64,000 nt of DNA. Source: Leisingera sp. NJS204 (GTDB lineage Bacteria; Pseudomonadota; Alphaproteobacteria; Rhodobacterales; Rhodobacteraceae). The notes under the pieces were generated by a model. The model did no database searches and was not told where the DNA came from. It saw only the letters and a program-made list of their open reading frames with translations. A program made the translations under genes and the position numbers. Location: NCBI RefSeq assembly GCF_004123675.1, contig NZ_CP035422.1, positions 58,007-122,006 on the forward strand, read 5' to 3'. Below, in pieces: positions 24,702 to 33,434 of the stretch (position 1 is the first letter of the stretch; each line of letters starts with the position of its first letter).

Positions 24702-26831
24702 TCACTCCTGTCCGGCAACCTTTGCGGAAACATCTCGACCGCTGGCTTGCGCCAAGGCGTCCATCACGTCTTCGGTCGTAAGCAATTCGGACAGCACAAT
24801 GCCGTTTGGTGCCGACGGTCCATAGACGGCATTGAAAGGGATGCCATATCTGCCGAAACTCTCAAGGTAACGGGAAATGCGCGCGTCCGGGCGTGTCCAA
24901 TCTGCCTGCATCGGCGTGACGCCTGGCGCGTCCAGCGTACTGCGGACCGGCTCCCGGTCGATGACAAGTGTCTTGTTCGCTTTGCAAGTCAGGCACCAGT
25001 CAGCTGTTACATCGACAAAGACGACCTCTCCTGCGGACACGCGTTTCGCTATGTCCGAACGGTCAAATGCGACCCAAGCCAACGCCGATTGCGACCCTGC
25101 ACGGGCAGGCGCTGATTGCTGCAGGAGAGGACCCGCGGCAAGAGCCAGAACAAGACTGGCCGTGGCAATAGACCATCTGAATTGGGACTGCACATTCGGG
25201 AGGGACAAGATCAGAACGGCGAGACCGGAAGACGCCGCGACCGCGATGACGGAGGCCAGCCCGGCGACACCGTCGAGCACCCAGAACAGCCAAACGGCGG
25301 TTGCAAGCAGCAAGATCCCCATCAAGCTCTTGACGATCAGCATCCACCGGCCAGGTTTGGGCATGAACGCGACCAGACGCGGGAACGCGGCGATGACGAG
25401 ATAGGGCAGGGCGAGGCCGAGCCCGAGGCTCGTAAAGACGATGAGAATGTCCACGCCACGCCCGGCCAAAGCAAAGGCCACCGCGGTGCCGAGGAACGGT
25501 GCCGAACAAGGCGTCGCCATGACGGCACCGAACATGCCGGTGAAAAAGTCGGCGGAATATCCGCTCCGCCCTCCGGTATCTGCAAGCCTTGTCTGCATGC
25601 CTTGTGGAAGGGCGAACTCGAACGCTCCGAACAGATTTGCCGAAAAGACGAGCAGGGCTGCGATCATCACCGCAAGAAATAGCGGACTTTGAAATTGCAG
25701 CCCCCACCCGACGCTGAGCCCTGCCGTCTGGAGCGCCCAAAGGATGAGCGCCAGACCCCACATGAACGTCATGATGCCAGCGGCGGCTGCGACGAAACCG
25801 AACCGGACACGGGTTGTGTCGTGATCTGTGTGTTTGAGCACAGACGACACCTTGATGGACAGCACCGGCAGCACGCAGGGCATCACGTTCAGGATCAATC
25901 CACCCAGCAGCGCGATCACGGCAATCCAGAGCAGTTCCATCATGTCCGGTGTCGTGGCGGCCAGTTCGAAGGGCGGTGCCGTACGTCGCGCCACGCGATC
26001 CGCAATCACGGTGAAGGCCCGGTTCTCGCCATCGGTGACGGTAATCGACGGCGCCACCGTCACATCCGTATTCGACGAGAGGATCGGCAAGCGCGCCCAA
26101 AGCAAATGATCCTCTTCTCCCAAACGTATATCGGGTTTGCCAAGCGCAACACCGATACCCAGTTCGGGAAACACATCCGGCGACTGGAGTGGTTCATCGA
26201 CGCGCAGATTGACGATCAACTCCGTGAGGTCTTCGTCGATGAAGGCATTTGCCTCGCTGACGCCACCCGCCTCGGCTCCTTCGGGGACGCGCTCGGAAAA
26301 CGTGCCAATCAGCCCAGCCGCAGTGCTGTCGATGTCGTTGCCGCGTCCGAGGCGAAGTGACAGGTCAAACTCTTCCGGGACACAGACATTGGAGCACACC
26401 AGCAGTTTGACTTGCGCGGAAAGAGTCACAGGTGCGCCGGGATCTTTGAGCGTTATGCGCAGCGGAAAGACGACTTCACCCGCATAACCAAAATTTTCGA
26501 TGCCGAAGGCGGTGAAGCGTGTCGGGGAAGGCCACATGAATTCGACATCTGCGACGTTTTCGGAACCGCTCCATTCGACCGAAGGCGGTATTCCCACCTC
26601 TCCTGGCGACCGCCAATAGGTCTTCCAGTTTTCGTTCAGTTGGAGATGAAGTCCGGCGGAAAGAGTCTGCGTGTTCTTGGAAACACCGTCCTGTGCCGTG
26701 ATGAGATGCGCCTTCAGCGGAGAGCTTTGATACGCGGCTGATGTCTCCGCCGAGCCACTGCCAGAGGAAAGCGCCAGGATCAGTGCGGGCAAAATCAGAA
26801 CCCGGCGCAGTGTCGACAGGGTTTTCGCCAA
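24702..26831 (-). CDS. scsB: ScsB/DsbD-family thiol:disulfide interchange membrane protein
   Basis: A TTG start at 26831 is chosen because AGGAAG sits 7-8 bp upstream, a signal peptide follows at once (LILPALILALSSGSGSAE), and overlap with the small lipoprotein gene is avoided. That gives 709 aa; a longer frame reaches 26939. An N-terminal periplasmic domain with CSNVC precedes a DsbD-type membrane core (NVMPCVLPVL, ATPCSAPFLG) and a C-terminal thioredoxin domain (ADWCLTCKANK). The architecture matches ScsB, named for suppression of copper sensitivity. It passes electrons from the cytoplasm to periplasmic partners such as the ScsC-like protein at 32308. Confidence 0.9.
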   Translation of the reverse strand: MAKTLSTLRRVLILPALILALSSGSGSAETSAAYQSSPLKAHLITAQDGVSKNTQTLSAGLHLQLNENWKTYWRSPGEVGIPPSVEWSGSENVADVEFMWPSPTRFTAFGIENFGYAGEVVFPLRITLKDPGAPVTLSAQVKLLVCSNVCVPEEFDLSLRLGRGNDIDSTAAGLIGTFSERVPEGAEAGGVSEANAFIDEDLTELIVNLRVDEPLQSPDVFPELGIGVALGKPDIRLGEEDHLLWARLPILSSNTDVTVAPSITVTDGENRAFTVIADRVARRTAPPFELAATTPDMMELLWIAVIALLGGLILNVMPCVLPVLSIKVSSVLKHTDHDTTRVRFGFVAAAAGIMTFMWGLALILWALQTAGLSVGWGLQFQSPLFLAVMIAALLVFSANLFGAFEFALPQGMQTRLADTGGRSGYSADFFTGMFGAVMATPCSAPFLGTAVAFALAGRGVDILIVFTSLGLGLALPYLVIAAFPRLVAFMPKPGRWMLIVKSLMGILLLATAVWLFWVLDGVAGLASVIAVAASSGLAVLILSLPNVQSQFRWSIATASLVLALAAGPLLQQSAPARAGSQSALAWVAFDRSDIAKRVSAGEVVFVDVTADWCLTCKANKTLVIDREPVRSTLDAPGVTPMQADWTRPDARISRYLESFGRYGIPFNAVYGPSAPNGIVLSELLTTEDVMDALAQASGRDVSAKVAGQE

Positions 26832-26889
26832 GGATCCGCTTCCTTCCCTTAAAGCCGGCTCGGGTTGAATCTGCACCCGGAACTTTGTC

Positions 26890-27102
26890 TCAAAGACCGC
26901 CGACGGCAAAGCCTTGTCGACCATCAGAACAAACAACACGCGCTACGTCGACAGAGGACGAGGATATCAACCGACACCCGTCGGGGAGGATGATCGATGC
27001 CTGCTTGGTGGAAACGATGACCTCCCGCTCGGGACAGTCTTCAAGACTTGCGGCGCATCCGCCAAGCGTTGTAATCGTCAGCAACCATGCGCTTGCTCGC
27101 AT
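26890..27102 (-). CDS. small putative lipoprotein
   Basis: A 70-aa product from ATG 27102 (MRASAWLL) with a lipobox-like TTLGGC and three further Cys residues in the mature part. No family is recognised. It lies 13 bp after the 27116-27418 gene and 58 bp before the scsB TTG, which fits one operon. The ribosome site is weak. Confidence 0.55.
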   Translation of the reverse strand: MRASAWLLTITTLGGCAASLEDCPEREVIVSTKQASIILPDGCRLISSSSVDVARVVCSDGRQGFAVGGL

Positions 27103-27115
27103 TTTCCCGCGCAAA

Positions 27116-27418
27116 TTATCGCCTGTTGCGTGCAACCACGGGAATCGCAGAAGGCACGGACACGGGTGTTTCTTCGATACTGCCTTTCTCTTCGTTCGAA
27201 TGGCACGACTTTCCCATAAATTTGTGCATCACGAGATGCGCACCGACGCAAAGCAGGAGTGGGGCGAAAGCCGCTGCATTGCCCCACATGCCCGCCAATG
27301 TGCCGCCGGCAAGAAAAAATCCCGCAATGGGCAGCAGCATGACGACGCAACACGCCATCATTCCGTAATGCATGAGCCTGTCCGTGATCGGCTTTTTTCT
27401 GTGGTTTTGGTGGTCCAT
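27116..27418 (-). CDS. small membrane protein, DUF2933-like
   Basis: A 100-aa product from ATG 27418 (MDHQNHRKK). It has two helices, with MHYGMMACCVVMLLPIAG in the first, and a His/Met/Cys tail (HLVMHKFMGKSCHS). Small His/Met-rich membrane proteins like this are common next to copper genes. The family assignment is tentative. It is the first gene behind the CueR-type promoter at 27447-27477. Confidence 0.7.
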   Translation of the reverse strand: MDHQNHRKKPITDRLMHYGMMACCVVMLLPIAGFFLAGGTLAGMWGNAAAFAPLLLCVGAHLVMHKFMGKSCHSNEEKGSIEETPVSVPSAIPVVARNRR

Positions 27419-27446
27419 GACACCCTCATTGTCTCGTTCTTCGCGC

Positions 27447-27477
27447 CATTTGCGACCCTCCAGCAGGGTAAGGTCAA
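27447..27477 (-). promoter_or_regulatory. CueR-type promoter/operator of the scsB operon
   Basis: Leftward TTGACC -35 (27472-27477), 19-bp spacer with ACCCT-CCAGC-AGGGT (27455-27469) and a weak CAAATG -10 (27447-27452). The half-site layout is nearly that of the E. coli copA promoter. Confidence 0.8.
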
Positions 27478-27480
27478 GGA

Positions 27481-27494
27481 TACAAATGGATACA
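27481..27494. promoter_or_regulatory. TACA-N6-TACA box in the scsB / L,D-transpeptidase divergent promoter
   Basis: TACAAATGGATACA matches the sites at 17894-17938 (same TACA half-sites, with ATGG inside the spacer). It lies just beyond the -35 of the leftward CueR promoter and about 80 bp before the L,D-transpeptidase gene. It could let the two-component regulator act on either side. Confidence 0.65.
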
Positions 27495-27574
27495 CTTCTC
27501 GCGGCCTTGTCAGGTTGCCTGATGCCGGGTCTCCCGTAAAAGAGATGCAACAAACCCGAGGCTAGGAGTGTGTC

Positions 27575-28135
27575 ATGACGACATTGCGAAACAAAAAGAT
27601 CAATCGACGAAGCCTATTGGGGTATGCGGCTGTCGCTTTGGCTGCACCAAGCGTGGTTCGAGCCGAAACCATTCGCCGCAACATTTCTTCTTTCCGAGTT
27701 CATGACTGGCAAGACCACTTCGACGCACTCGGAAAGGGGATCATCATCTCCGATACCGTGACGAAGTCGCTCCAGCATTGGACATCAGATGGCGAGATGC
27801 GGATCTACCCAACTTCCGTTCCGCTGACCGACGAACTCACCAAACGCGGTTACACCGAAGTGGTGGAAAAACGCAAAAACCCCAGTTGGGCGCCAACGCC
27901 CTCCATGCGGGAACGCAATCCGGAATGGCCGGCTCGTGTCGAGGGGGGTGATCCGGACAACCCCTTGGGCACTCGTGCACTGTACCTGTCGTGGCAGTAC
28001 TACCGTATTCACGGGACACAGGATACGCGCAAGATCGGCCGTCGGTCGTCAAACGGCTGCATCGGTTTGTTCAACAAACAAATCGAGGAGGTCTATGAGC
28101 GCATGCCTGTCGGCACTCAGGTCAAACTCATCTGA
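27575..28135 (+). CDS. L,D-transpeptidase (YkuD family), Tat-type signal
   Basis: A 186-aa protein with a twin-arginine-like leader (NRRSLLGYAAVALAAPSVVRA). The YkuD core has His146 (RIHGT), Ser159 and the nucleophile Cys162 (SSNGCIGL); the usual Arg two residues after the Cys is Gly. These enzymes form 3-3 crosslinks in peptidoglycan or attach proteins to it, through an active-site Cys that is copper-sensitive in characterised members. It is the first gene of a rightward operon of cytochromes, multicopper oxidase and ScsC. Its closest relative here is the dead copy at 9362-9839. Confidence 0.92.
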   Translation: MTTLRNKKINRRSLLGYAAVALAAPSVVRAETIRRNISSFRVHDWQDHFDALGKGIIISDTVTKSLQHWTSDGEMRIYPTSVPLTDELTKRGYTEVVEKRKNPSWAPTPSMRERNPEWPARVEGGDPDNPLGTRALYLSWQYYRIHGTQDTRKIGRRSSNGCIGLFNKQIEEVYERMPVGTQVKLI

Positions 28136-28163
28136 CACAACGGGCAAGACGGAAGACACAAGC

Positions 28164-28622
28164 ATGGATAAATTGACCGCACTTATCGCAGCCGTAGTTA
28201 TAGCTGGCGGGGGAGTTGCAACTTGGCAGTTCATTTCTGCGGAAGATACAGCGATGGGTCATTCCATGACGCCTCCTGACACGAGTAAGATAGAAGCAGG
28301 CGACCCAATCGTTCAGGTCCAACTGCCGGCAGAATTCTCGGAGCAAGCCACGATTGGGAAAACCATATTCGAGGCTAAGTGTTCCGAGTGCCATGGAGCA
28401 AACGCAGCGGGACAAAACGGGATTGCCCCGCCTCTTGTGCACAAGATTTACGAGCCAAGCCACCATTCAGACATGGCCTTTGTTCTGGCCGCTCAAAATG
28501 GCGTGCGTGCGCATCACTGGAAATTCGGTAATATGCCAAGGATCGAAGGACTGACACAAGGAGACGTCAAGATGGTTGCCGCCTATGTCCGCGAACTACA
28601 GCGGGCCAACGGGATTGACTGA
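28164..28622 (+). CDS. c-type cytochrome, membrane-anchored, monoheme
   Basis: A 152-aa protein with an N-terminal uncleaved or signal helix (4-22) and a heme site Cys73-xx-Cys76-His77 (CSECH). Met124 (KFGNMP) is the probable axial ligand. It is clearly paralogous to 56081-56521, sharing APPLVHKIYEP and HHWKFGNMP. It may carry electrons between the multicopper oxidase or ScsC redox partners and the respiratory chain; that is inference from position. Confidence 0.9.
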   Translation: MDKLTALIAAVVIAGGGVATWQFISAEDTAMGHSMTPPDTSKIEAGDPIVQVQLPAEFSEQATIGKTIFEAKCSECHGANAAGQNGIAPPLVHKIYEPSHHSDMAFVLAAQNGVRAHHWKFGNMPRIEGLTQGDVKMVAAYVRELQRANGID

Positions 28623-28951
28623 TGCGTTGGTCGAAGACAAACCGATGGATTCTGTCGATCGTTTTCGGCCTTTTCCAAGTGGTTCTCGGAGTGCCTGAGG
28701 CGCCAGCGTTTCATGGTGAAGCGTCCTTGGCGCAAGAATTTCACGCTCACGAAGATGTAGGGTCATCGACGAACGAGGCCTCTGGCCACTGTCATCCGGG
28801 ACTCGATTGTTCTGTCACGGCTGTGGTGTTTCTCCAGCCAAACGTGGTTTACGAGCCTCAGTTGCTGACGGCTGTCATGCAAGACGCCGCGACCCAACTA
28901 ACAGAGTTGCGCTCCACCAGCGATCCTCCACCGCCACGACGGTGGGTCTGA
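28622..28951 (+). CDS. small exported protein with His and Cys, unknown
   Basis: A 109-aa protein. The start overlaps the cytochrome stop (TGATG). A signal peptide (about 1-29) is followed by a His/Glu-rich part (FHGEASLAQEFHAHEDV), then HCHPGLDC, VVFLQP and a Pro-rich C-terminal tail (PPPPRRWV). The gene at 49802 has a similar plan. The family is not recognised. It is probably a periplasmic metal-binding factor. Confidence 0.65.
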   Translation: MRWSKTNRWILSIVFGLFQVVLGVPEAPAFHGEASLAQEFHAHEDVGSSTNEASGHCHPGLDCSVTAVVFLQPNVVYEPQLLTAVMQDAATQLTELRSTSDPPPPRRWV

Positions 28952-28994
28952 TTTCACATCGCTCGAAAAGCAGACCCAAAGAAGGATCCAAGAC

Positions 28995-29588
28995 ATGAAG
29001 AAGACAACTATCACAGCGGCAGTGTTGATTGCAGGAACCGCGGTTGCGGCATTTGCGCATAGCGGTGCCACGGGCATCGTAAAGGAACGCATGGATGCCA
29101 TGGCCGCCATGGGAAAGGCAGTCAAAACCGTAGCCCCGATGATGCGGGGTGAAACGGCCTATGACGCAGAAACAGTGGGCGATGCAGCGCGCCTGTTCCA
29201 GCAGCACGCCGGCGAGAGCATGACAAAGCTGTTCCCGGAGGGCACGGGGGGCATGCCCTCGGAAGCCAAAGACGAGGTGTGGACCGATTGGGACCGCTTC
29301 GCAGCATTGGCAAGTCAGCTGGAGGAATACTCTGAGGGCCTGGAACGCGCAGCCGACAATGGGTTAGGCGGCATGGGTGGCAATACCTCCACGGATGGCG
29401 CCTCGATGATGGGCGGCGGATCCATGATGGGAAGCGATACAACCATGATGGGCGGGAGCGCGATGATGGGCAGAGGCGGCATGATGGATGCCGCCGCCAT
29501 TTCCGAAATGCCCGCCGACGCGGCATTCGCGATGACGACCCAGGTCTGTTCCGCATGCCATGAACGCTTCCGGGCGGAAGAAGACTAA
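28995..29588 (+). CDS. cytochrome c'/c556 family protein with a Met-rich insertion
   Basis: A 197-aa protein: signal peptide (1-21), then a four-helix cytochrome c' fold with the C-terminal heme site CSACH (Cys185, Cys188, His189) and a probable axial Met near 33-36. Between helices 3 and 4 there is an insertion of about 40 residues (124-165) made of repeated MMGG/SMMG units. Ordinary cytochromes c' lack this. Met clusters bind Cu(I) in copper-resistance proteins, so this looks like a heme protein with an added copper-binding loop. Confidence 0.9.
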   Translation: MKKTTITAAVLIAGTAVAAFAHSGATGIVKERMDAMAAMGKAVKTVAPMMRGETAYDAETVGDAARLFQQHAGESMTKLFPEGTGGMPSEAKDEVWTDWDRFAALASQLEEYSEGLERAADNGLGGMGGNTSTDGASMMGGGSMMGSDTTMMGGSAMMGRGGMMDAAAISEMPADAAFAMTTQVCSACHERFRAEED

Positions 29589-29590
29589 CC

Positions 29591-30389
29591 ATGCGCCGGT
29601 TTTTGACACTCGTCAGCGGGGTCGCCGTGCTTGGCACGGCCGGCCTCGGCGCTGTTATTGCATGGCCTGTCGGCAGTGCAGTGACTCCGATTGCAACAGA
29701 GGGCAATGTCGACCGGGGCGCATATTTGGCGCGCGCCAGTGGGTGCATTGCCTGTCATACCAATTTTGAAGCGGGCGGCGCACCACTTGCCGGAGGGGCG
29801 CCGCTCGAAACCCCGTTCGGAACGTTCTATCCGCCCAACCTGACGACCGACCCCAAACATGGCATGGGCGAATGGACGGCAGAACAGTTCGCAAAAGCCG
29901 CCCGTGGACGAACCTGCACCAGAAAACGATGTCAGCTTCCCATTCGATCAACGATGGGGGCTGAAGCTCTGGCGAGCGGCGTTCTTCTACGATCCGGATA
30001 CCGAACCGGTTGAAGGGCGAAGCGGCGCATGGAACCGCGGACGGGAATTGGTGCGCGGTGCGGCACATTGCGGAGCCTGCCATACGCCGCGCAATCTTGC
30101 AGGAGGTCGCGATATCGGTGCTTCCTTTGCAGGCAACGCCCAGCTTCCCGGTGGCAGCAAGGCACCCGCGATACGGCCAAAAGACCTGGCCAAAAACGAC
30201 TGGACGGTTTCAAACCTCGCTTATGCGCTCCAGACCGGCATCACCCCTTCGGGCGATGCTTTCGGCGGCAGCATGGCGGAAGTGGTTCGCGAGGGAACTC
30301 GGTTTCTGACACCTGCCGATCGCGAAGCGATGGCGCTTTTCCTGCTGAACAAGGACACGGTCGAGGCGGAGAACCCCGCTTCGAACTAA
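29591..30389 (+). pseudogene. diheme cytochrome c gene with internal deletion and frameshift
   Basis: The first frame (29591-) encodes a signal anchor, CIACH and NLTTDPKHGMGEWTAEQFAKA. From about 29895 the homology jumps to another frame, KPPVDEPAPENDVSFPF, continuing through CGACH to NPASN at 30389. The segment normally found between these two parts, roughly 35-40 codons, is absent. The simplest reading is one out-of-frame deletion at about 29895. The upstream frame ends at 30013 after unrelated residues, so no functional diheme protein is made. Confidence 0.85.
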
Positions 30390-30432
30390 CATCACGCGGG
30401 GGCAACAAGCCCTCGCTTTATCGAGGATCGAA

Positions 30433-31827
30433 ATGAAACAAACACGTCGGGATTTCTTGCGCCATGCGACACTGGCGGCCTGCGCGGCGGCCATCCCGCG
30501 GTCGGCTTATGCCGCAACCCCGTTCGAGGACGTGGTTGCCAAGGTTGCGCGTCAACAGCTTCTTCCGGACACCTACCCGGGAACAGAGATCTGGGGCTAT
30601 GACGGCCTCGTTCCGGCTCCGGAAATTCGGGTCGCTCAAGGCGATCGGGTGCGCCGCAGGTTCCGCAACGAGGTTCCTGACCCCAGTTCGGTTCACTGGC
30701 ACGGAATCCGGATCGACAACGCGATGGATGGCGTTTCAGGGCTGACCCAGGAGCCCGTGGCACCGGGTGAAACCTTTGACTACGACTTCGTCGTACCAGA
30801 CGCGGGCACCTATTGGTATCACGCGCATAATCGCTCATACGAGCAAGTCGCGCGTGGTTTGCGCGGTGCCTTGATCGTCGAAGAGGCCGATGGGCCGGAC
30901 ATCGACAGCGAGGAAGTCATCGTTCTGGAGGACTGGTTGCTCGACCCTGAGAGCGGGCAGCTGTTCGACAATTTCGAACAGCCTATGATGATGAGCCATA
31001 GTGGACGTACCGGCAACTTCATCACGACCAATGGGCGCTATGACCTGACCTTGCCCGCGAAGCGTAACGAACGCATTCGCTTGCGCATCATCAACGCAGC
31101 TAGCGCGCGGATTTTCCCGCTGAGGCTATCGGGGGTGAGTGGCTGGACGATGGCCCTGGATGGGATGCCTATCGGCCAACCCCAGCCGGTTGACGGTGAA
31201 TTGATCCTCGGTCCCGCACAGCGCGTGGACCTGATCGTCGATGTGACCGCAGACGAAGGCGGAACCGCAGAGGTGCTGCGCATCGGCGATGATGATCAAC
31301 TGACCCCGCTGGTGACTTTTTCCGTCGATGGCACAACCAGTTCAGTACCGAGAGACAAGCCGCTGCCGCTGCCGCCGAATCCCGCGGCACACGCGCCGGA
31401 CCTTGCCGAAGCGCGTGATTTGCGACTGGTCATGTCCGGTGGAGCAATGGGGCGGATGCAGTCTGCCATGCTCGGAGGGGAACGCCTTGGGTTTCGTCAG
31501 CTTGCCCAGGCGGGCAAGTTCTGGGCCCTGAATGATGTCGCCGAAATGACCGACACGCCATTGGCCGATCTATCCCTGAACGAGCCGGTGCGCTTGAAGA
31601 TCGAGAACCAGACCGTGTTCCCACATGCGATGCACCTGCACGGAATGCATTTCCGTGAGCTGCGCCCCGACGGCGCGTTCGGACCGATGCGCGACACGAT
31701 CCTGTTGGCTGGCAACGAGTCCCGCGAGATCGCCTTTACGGCGGACAATCCCGGCAAGTGGCTGTTCCATTGCCACATGCTCAGCCACGCCGCGTCCGGC
31801 ATGACAACCTGGATGCGGGTCACATGA
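30433..31827 (+). CDS. multicopper oxidase, Tat-exported (first copy)
   Basis: A 464-aa protein with a twin-arginine signal (TRRDFLRHATLA). All four copper-binding motifs are present: HWH (88-90), YHAH (130-132), HAMHLHGMHF and HCHMLSHAASGM (His446, Cys447, His448, His452, Met457). The type-1 copper has an axial Met. It probably oxidises Cu(I) or organic substrates in the periplasm with O2. It is in an operon with cytochromes and a ScsC-like protein. The paralogue at 38835 shares the DGV and MLSH layout. Confidence 0.95.
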   Translation: MKQTRRDFLRHATLAACAAAIPRSAYAATPFEDVVAKVARQQLLPDTYPGTEIWGYDGLVPAPEIRVAQGDRVRRRFRNEVPDPSSVHWHGIRIDNAMDGVSGLTQEPVAPGETFDYDFVVPDAGTYWYHAHNRSYEQVARGLRGALIVEEADGPDIDSEEVIVLEDWLLDPESGQLFDNFEQPMMMSHSGRTGNFITTNGRYDLTLPAKRNERIRLRIINAASARIFPLRLSGVSGWTMALDGMPIGQPQPVDGELILGPAQRVDLIVDVTADEGGTAEVLRIGDDDQLTPLVTFSVDGTTSSVPRDKPLPLPPNPAAHAPDLAEARDLRLVMSGGAMGRMQSAMLGGERLGFRQLAQAGKFWALNDVAEMTDTPLADLSLNEPVRLKIENQTVFPHAMHLHGMHFRELRPDGAFGPMRDTILLAGNESREIAFTADNPGKWLFHCHMLSHAASGMTTWMRVT

Positions 31828-32306
31828 GGTATCTCGTTTGGTCCGTTCCGATCACTGTTGTCGCAGCCGCTTTCACCTATTGGCTCTCGACCAGTGCATC
31901 CTCGGATGTCGGCAGCGCGTCCAAGGCGGAGAGCTCCGACATCCAAGAAGGCGCGTTGCTCTACGCAGACAACTGCGCGTCTTGTCATGGCGCAAATCTG
32001 GAAGGCCAGCCGGAATGGCGAACGCCCGGCGCGGATGGGCGCCTGCCAGCACCACCGCATGATGAGACGGGTCACACCTGGCATCATCCTGACAGCCTGC
32101 TCTTCGATTACACAAAACTGGGGGGTGCGGCGCTTCTGGCGCGTCAGGGTGTCGAATACGACAGCGGAATGCCGGGTTTCGCAGACGTGCTGACCGACCA
32201 GCAAATTCACAACATCCTGGCCTTCATCCGGTCCACCTGGCCAGACCGCGTTCGCGAAGTCCAGGCCGCGCGGACAGAAGCCGACGAACAACGGGGAGAT
32301 AATTAA
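31824..32306 (+). CDS. c-type cytochrome, monoheme, membrane-anchored
   Basis: A 160-aa protein; ATG 31824 overlaps the oxidase stop. An N-terminal helix (4-24) is followed by heme site CASCH (Cys51, Cys54, His55). Met in DSGMPGF is a likely axial ligand. It is probably the electron partner of the upstream multicopper oxidase or the downstream thiol enzyme. Confidence 0.9.
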   Translation: MRYLVWSVPITVVAAAFTYWLSTSASSDVGSASKAESSDIQEGALLYADNCASCHGANLEGQPEWRTPGADGRLPAPPHDETGHTWHHPDSLLFDYTKLGGAALLARQGVEYDSGMPGFADVLTDQQIHNILAFIRSTWPDRVREVQAARTEADEQRGDN

Positions 32307-32307
32307 A

Positions 32308-33039
32308 ATGCGTTTCAGACAAGCCTTCACGACTGTCGCGATAGCTGCCTTGCTTCCGATACCGGTACTCGCCGACGAACTGTCAGAGTCCCGGGTCAAG
32401 GAACTTGTGCTCGAGGCAATCCGCGAGAACCCGGAGATTGTCATGGAGGCCGTGGCGATCCTCGAACAGAGGCAGGCGCAAGCGCAGGAGCTCAGTCAGG
32501 CCCAAGTTCTGAATGACCAGCGCGATCTGATCGAGAACGATCCGAATGCGCCGGTTCTCGGCAACCCGGAAGGGGACGTCACCGTTGTGGAATTTTTCGA
32601 CTACAACTGTCCCTTTTGTCGGCGGGTCAAACCCGAGGTGCGGGCTTTGATCGAAGAGGATCCAAACATTCGCCTCGTCTATCGTGAATGGCCCATTCTC
32701 GGAGACGGATCGGTGTTCGCCGCGAAAGCGGCCTTGGCAGCGCGCAAGCAGGACAAATACGAAGAGTTTCACTGGGCGATGATGGGGCTGGAAGGCCGCG
32801 CGGAAGAGGCCTCCGTGCTGCGCGTTGCCGAGGAGATCGGCCTGGATATCGCGCAGTTGCGCAAGGACATGGAGGCCCCCGAGGTCGAAGAGCACATTGC
32901 GACATCCATGCAACTGACCCAAGCTCTGGGCTTCAACGGCACGCCGTCTTTCGTGATCGGTGACGCGCTGGTGCCTGGCTTTGTCGAAAAGGCGCAGCTT
33001 GCCGACTTGGTCGAAGAAGCCCGCAAAGACGAAGACTGA
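32308..33039 (+). CDS. ScsC/DsbA-like periplasmic thioredoxin-fold protein
   Basis: A 243-aa protein with a signal peptide (1-22), a helical N-terminal region rich in Glu and Gln (27-72), as in trimeric ScsC or Com1-type proteins, then Cys101-Pro-Phe-Cys104 (DYNCPFC) and the cis-Pro loop (GTPSFVIG). With ScsB encoded 6 kb away, it probably isomerises or reduces disulfides damaged by copper. A strong bidirectional hairpin follows at 33047. Confidence 0.88.
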   Translation: MRFRQAFTTVAIAALLPIPVLADELSESRVKELVLEAIRENPEIVMEAVAILEQRQAQAQELSQAQVLNDQRDLIENDPNAPVLGNPEGDVTVVEFFDYNCPFCRRVKPEVRALIEEDPNIRLVYREWPILGDGSVFAAKAALAARKQDKYEEFHWAMMGLEGRAEEASVLRVAEEIGLDIAQLRKDMEAPEVEEHIATSMQLTQALGFNGTPSFVIGDALVPGFVEKAQLADLVEEARKDED

Positions 33040-33046
33040 AAGTTCT

Positions 33047-33076
33047 TGCCCGGACCGCCCCTGGGTGGTCCGGGCA
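33047..33076. terminator. bidirectional hairpin terminator between scsC-like and copZ
   Basis: A perfect 10-bp stem, TGCCCGGACC (33047-33056) and GGTCCGGGCA (33067-33076), with a 10-nt loop, sits between two convergent genes. No long T tract follows on either side. Confidence 0.75.
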
Positions 33077-33081
33077 CTGCA

Positions 33082-33282
33082 TCAAGCGGCCGCAGGTTCC
33101 ACGTCATAGCCCGCATCCCGAATGATCGCTTGGACCTGATCGGCTGGTAACACGCTGTCGACACGCACTTGTCGGGCAGAAAGGTCACATTCTACGCCTG
33201 CATTCGGATCTGCGGTTTTCACTGCGCTTTCGATTGCTGCGGTGCAATGCCCACAGCTCATGTCCGGAACGCTGAACTTCAT
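33082..33282 (-). CDS. copZ: CopZ-like copper chaperone (HMA domain)
   Basis: A 66-aa single heavy-metal-associated domain with Cys10 and Cys13 (DMSCGHC). ATG 33282 is preceded by AGGAGTGG. It carries Cu(I) in the cytoplasm to CopA or to CueR. It is transcribed leftward from its own CueR-type promoter, divergent from copA. Confidence 0.93.
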   Translation of the reverse strand: MKFSVPDMSCGHCTAAIESAVKTADPNAGVECDLSARQVRVDSVLPADQVQAIIRDAGYDVEPAAA

Positions 33283-33314
33283 CGGAACCACTCCTTGATC
33301 TGATTTCTGCCGGT

Positions 33315-33345
33315 GACATGGGGCTTCCCCGCGCTGGAAGGTCAA
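33315..33345 (-). promoter_or_regulatory. CueR-type promoter/operator of copZ
   Basis: Leftward TTGACC -35 (33340-33345), 19-bp spacer and CATGTC -10 (33315-33320). The dyad CTTCC-N7-GGAAG spans 33324-33340 and matches the E. coli copA operator closely. Confidence 0.85.
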
Positions 33346-33373
33346 GAGAAGAAATTTATTTGGCGCCCTCCCA

Positions 33374-33404
33374 TTGACCCTCCAGTTACTGGAAGCCCTA
33401 CATT
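33374..33404 (+). promoter_or_regulatory. CueR-type promoter/operator of copA
   Basis: TTGACC -35 (33374-33379), 19-bp spacer and a good TACATT -10 (33399-33404). The spacer contains TCCAG-TTA-CTGGA. Its predicted start of transcription leaves a short leader before ATG 33435. Confidence 0.88.
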
Positions 33405-33434
33405 CCACCTCGAATGGAAAAACAGGTGAAACAT

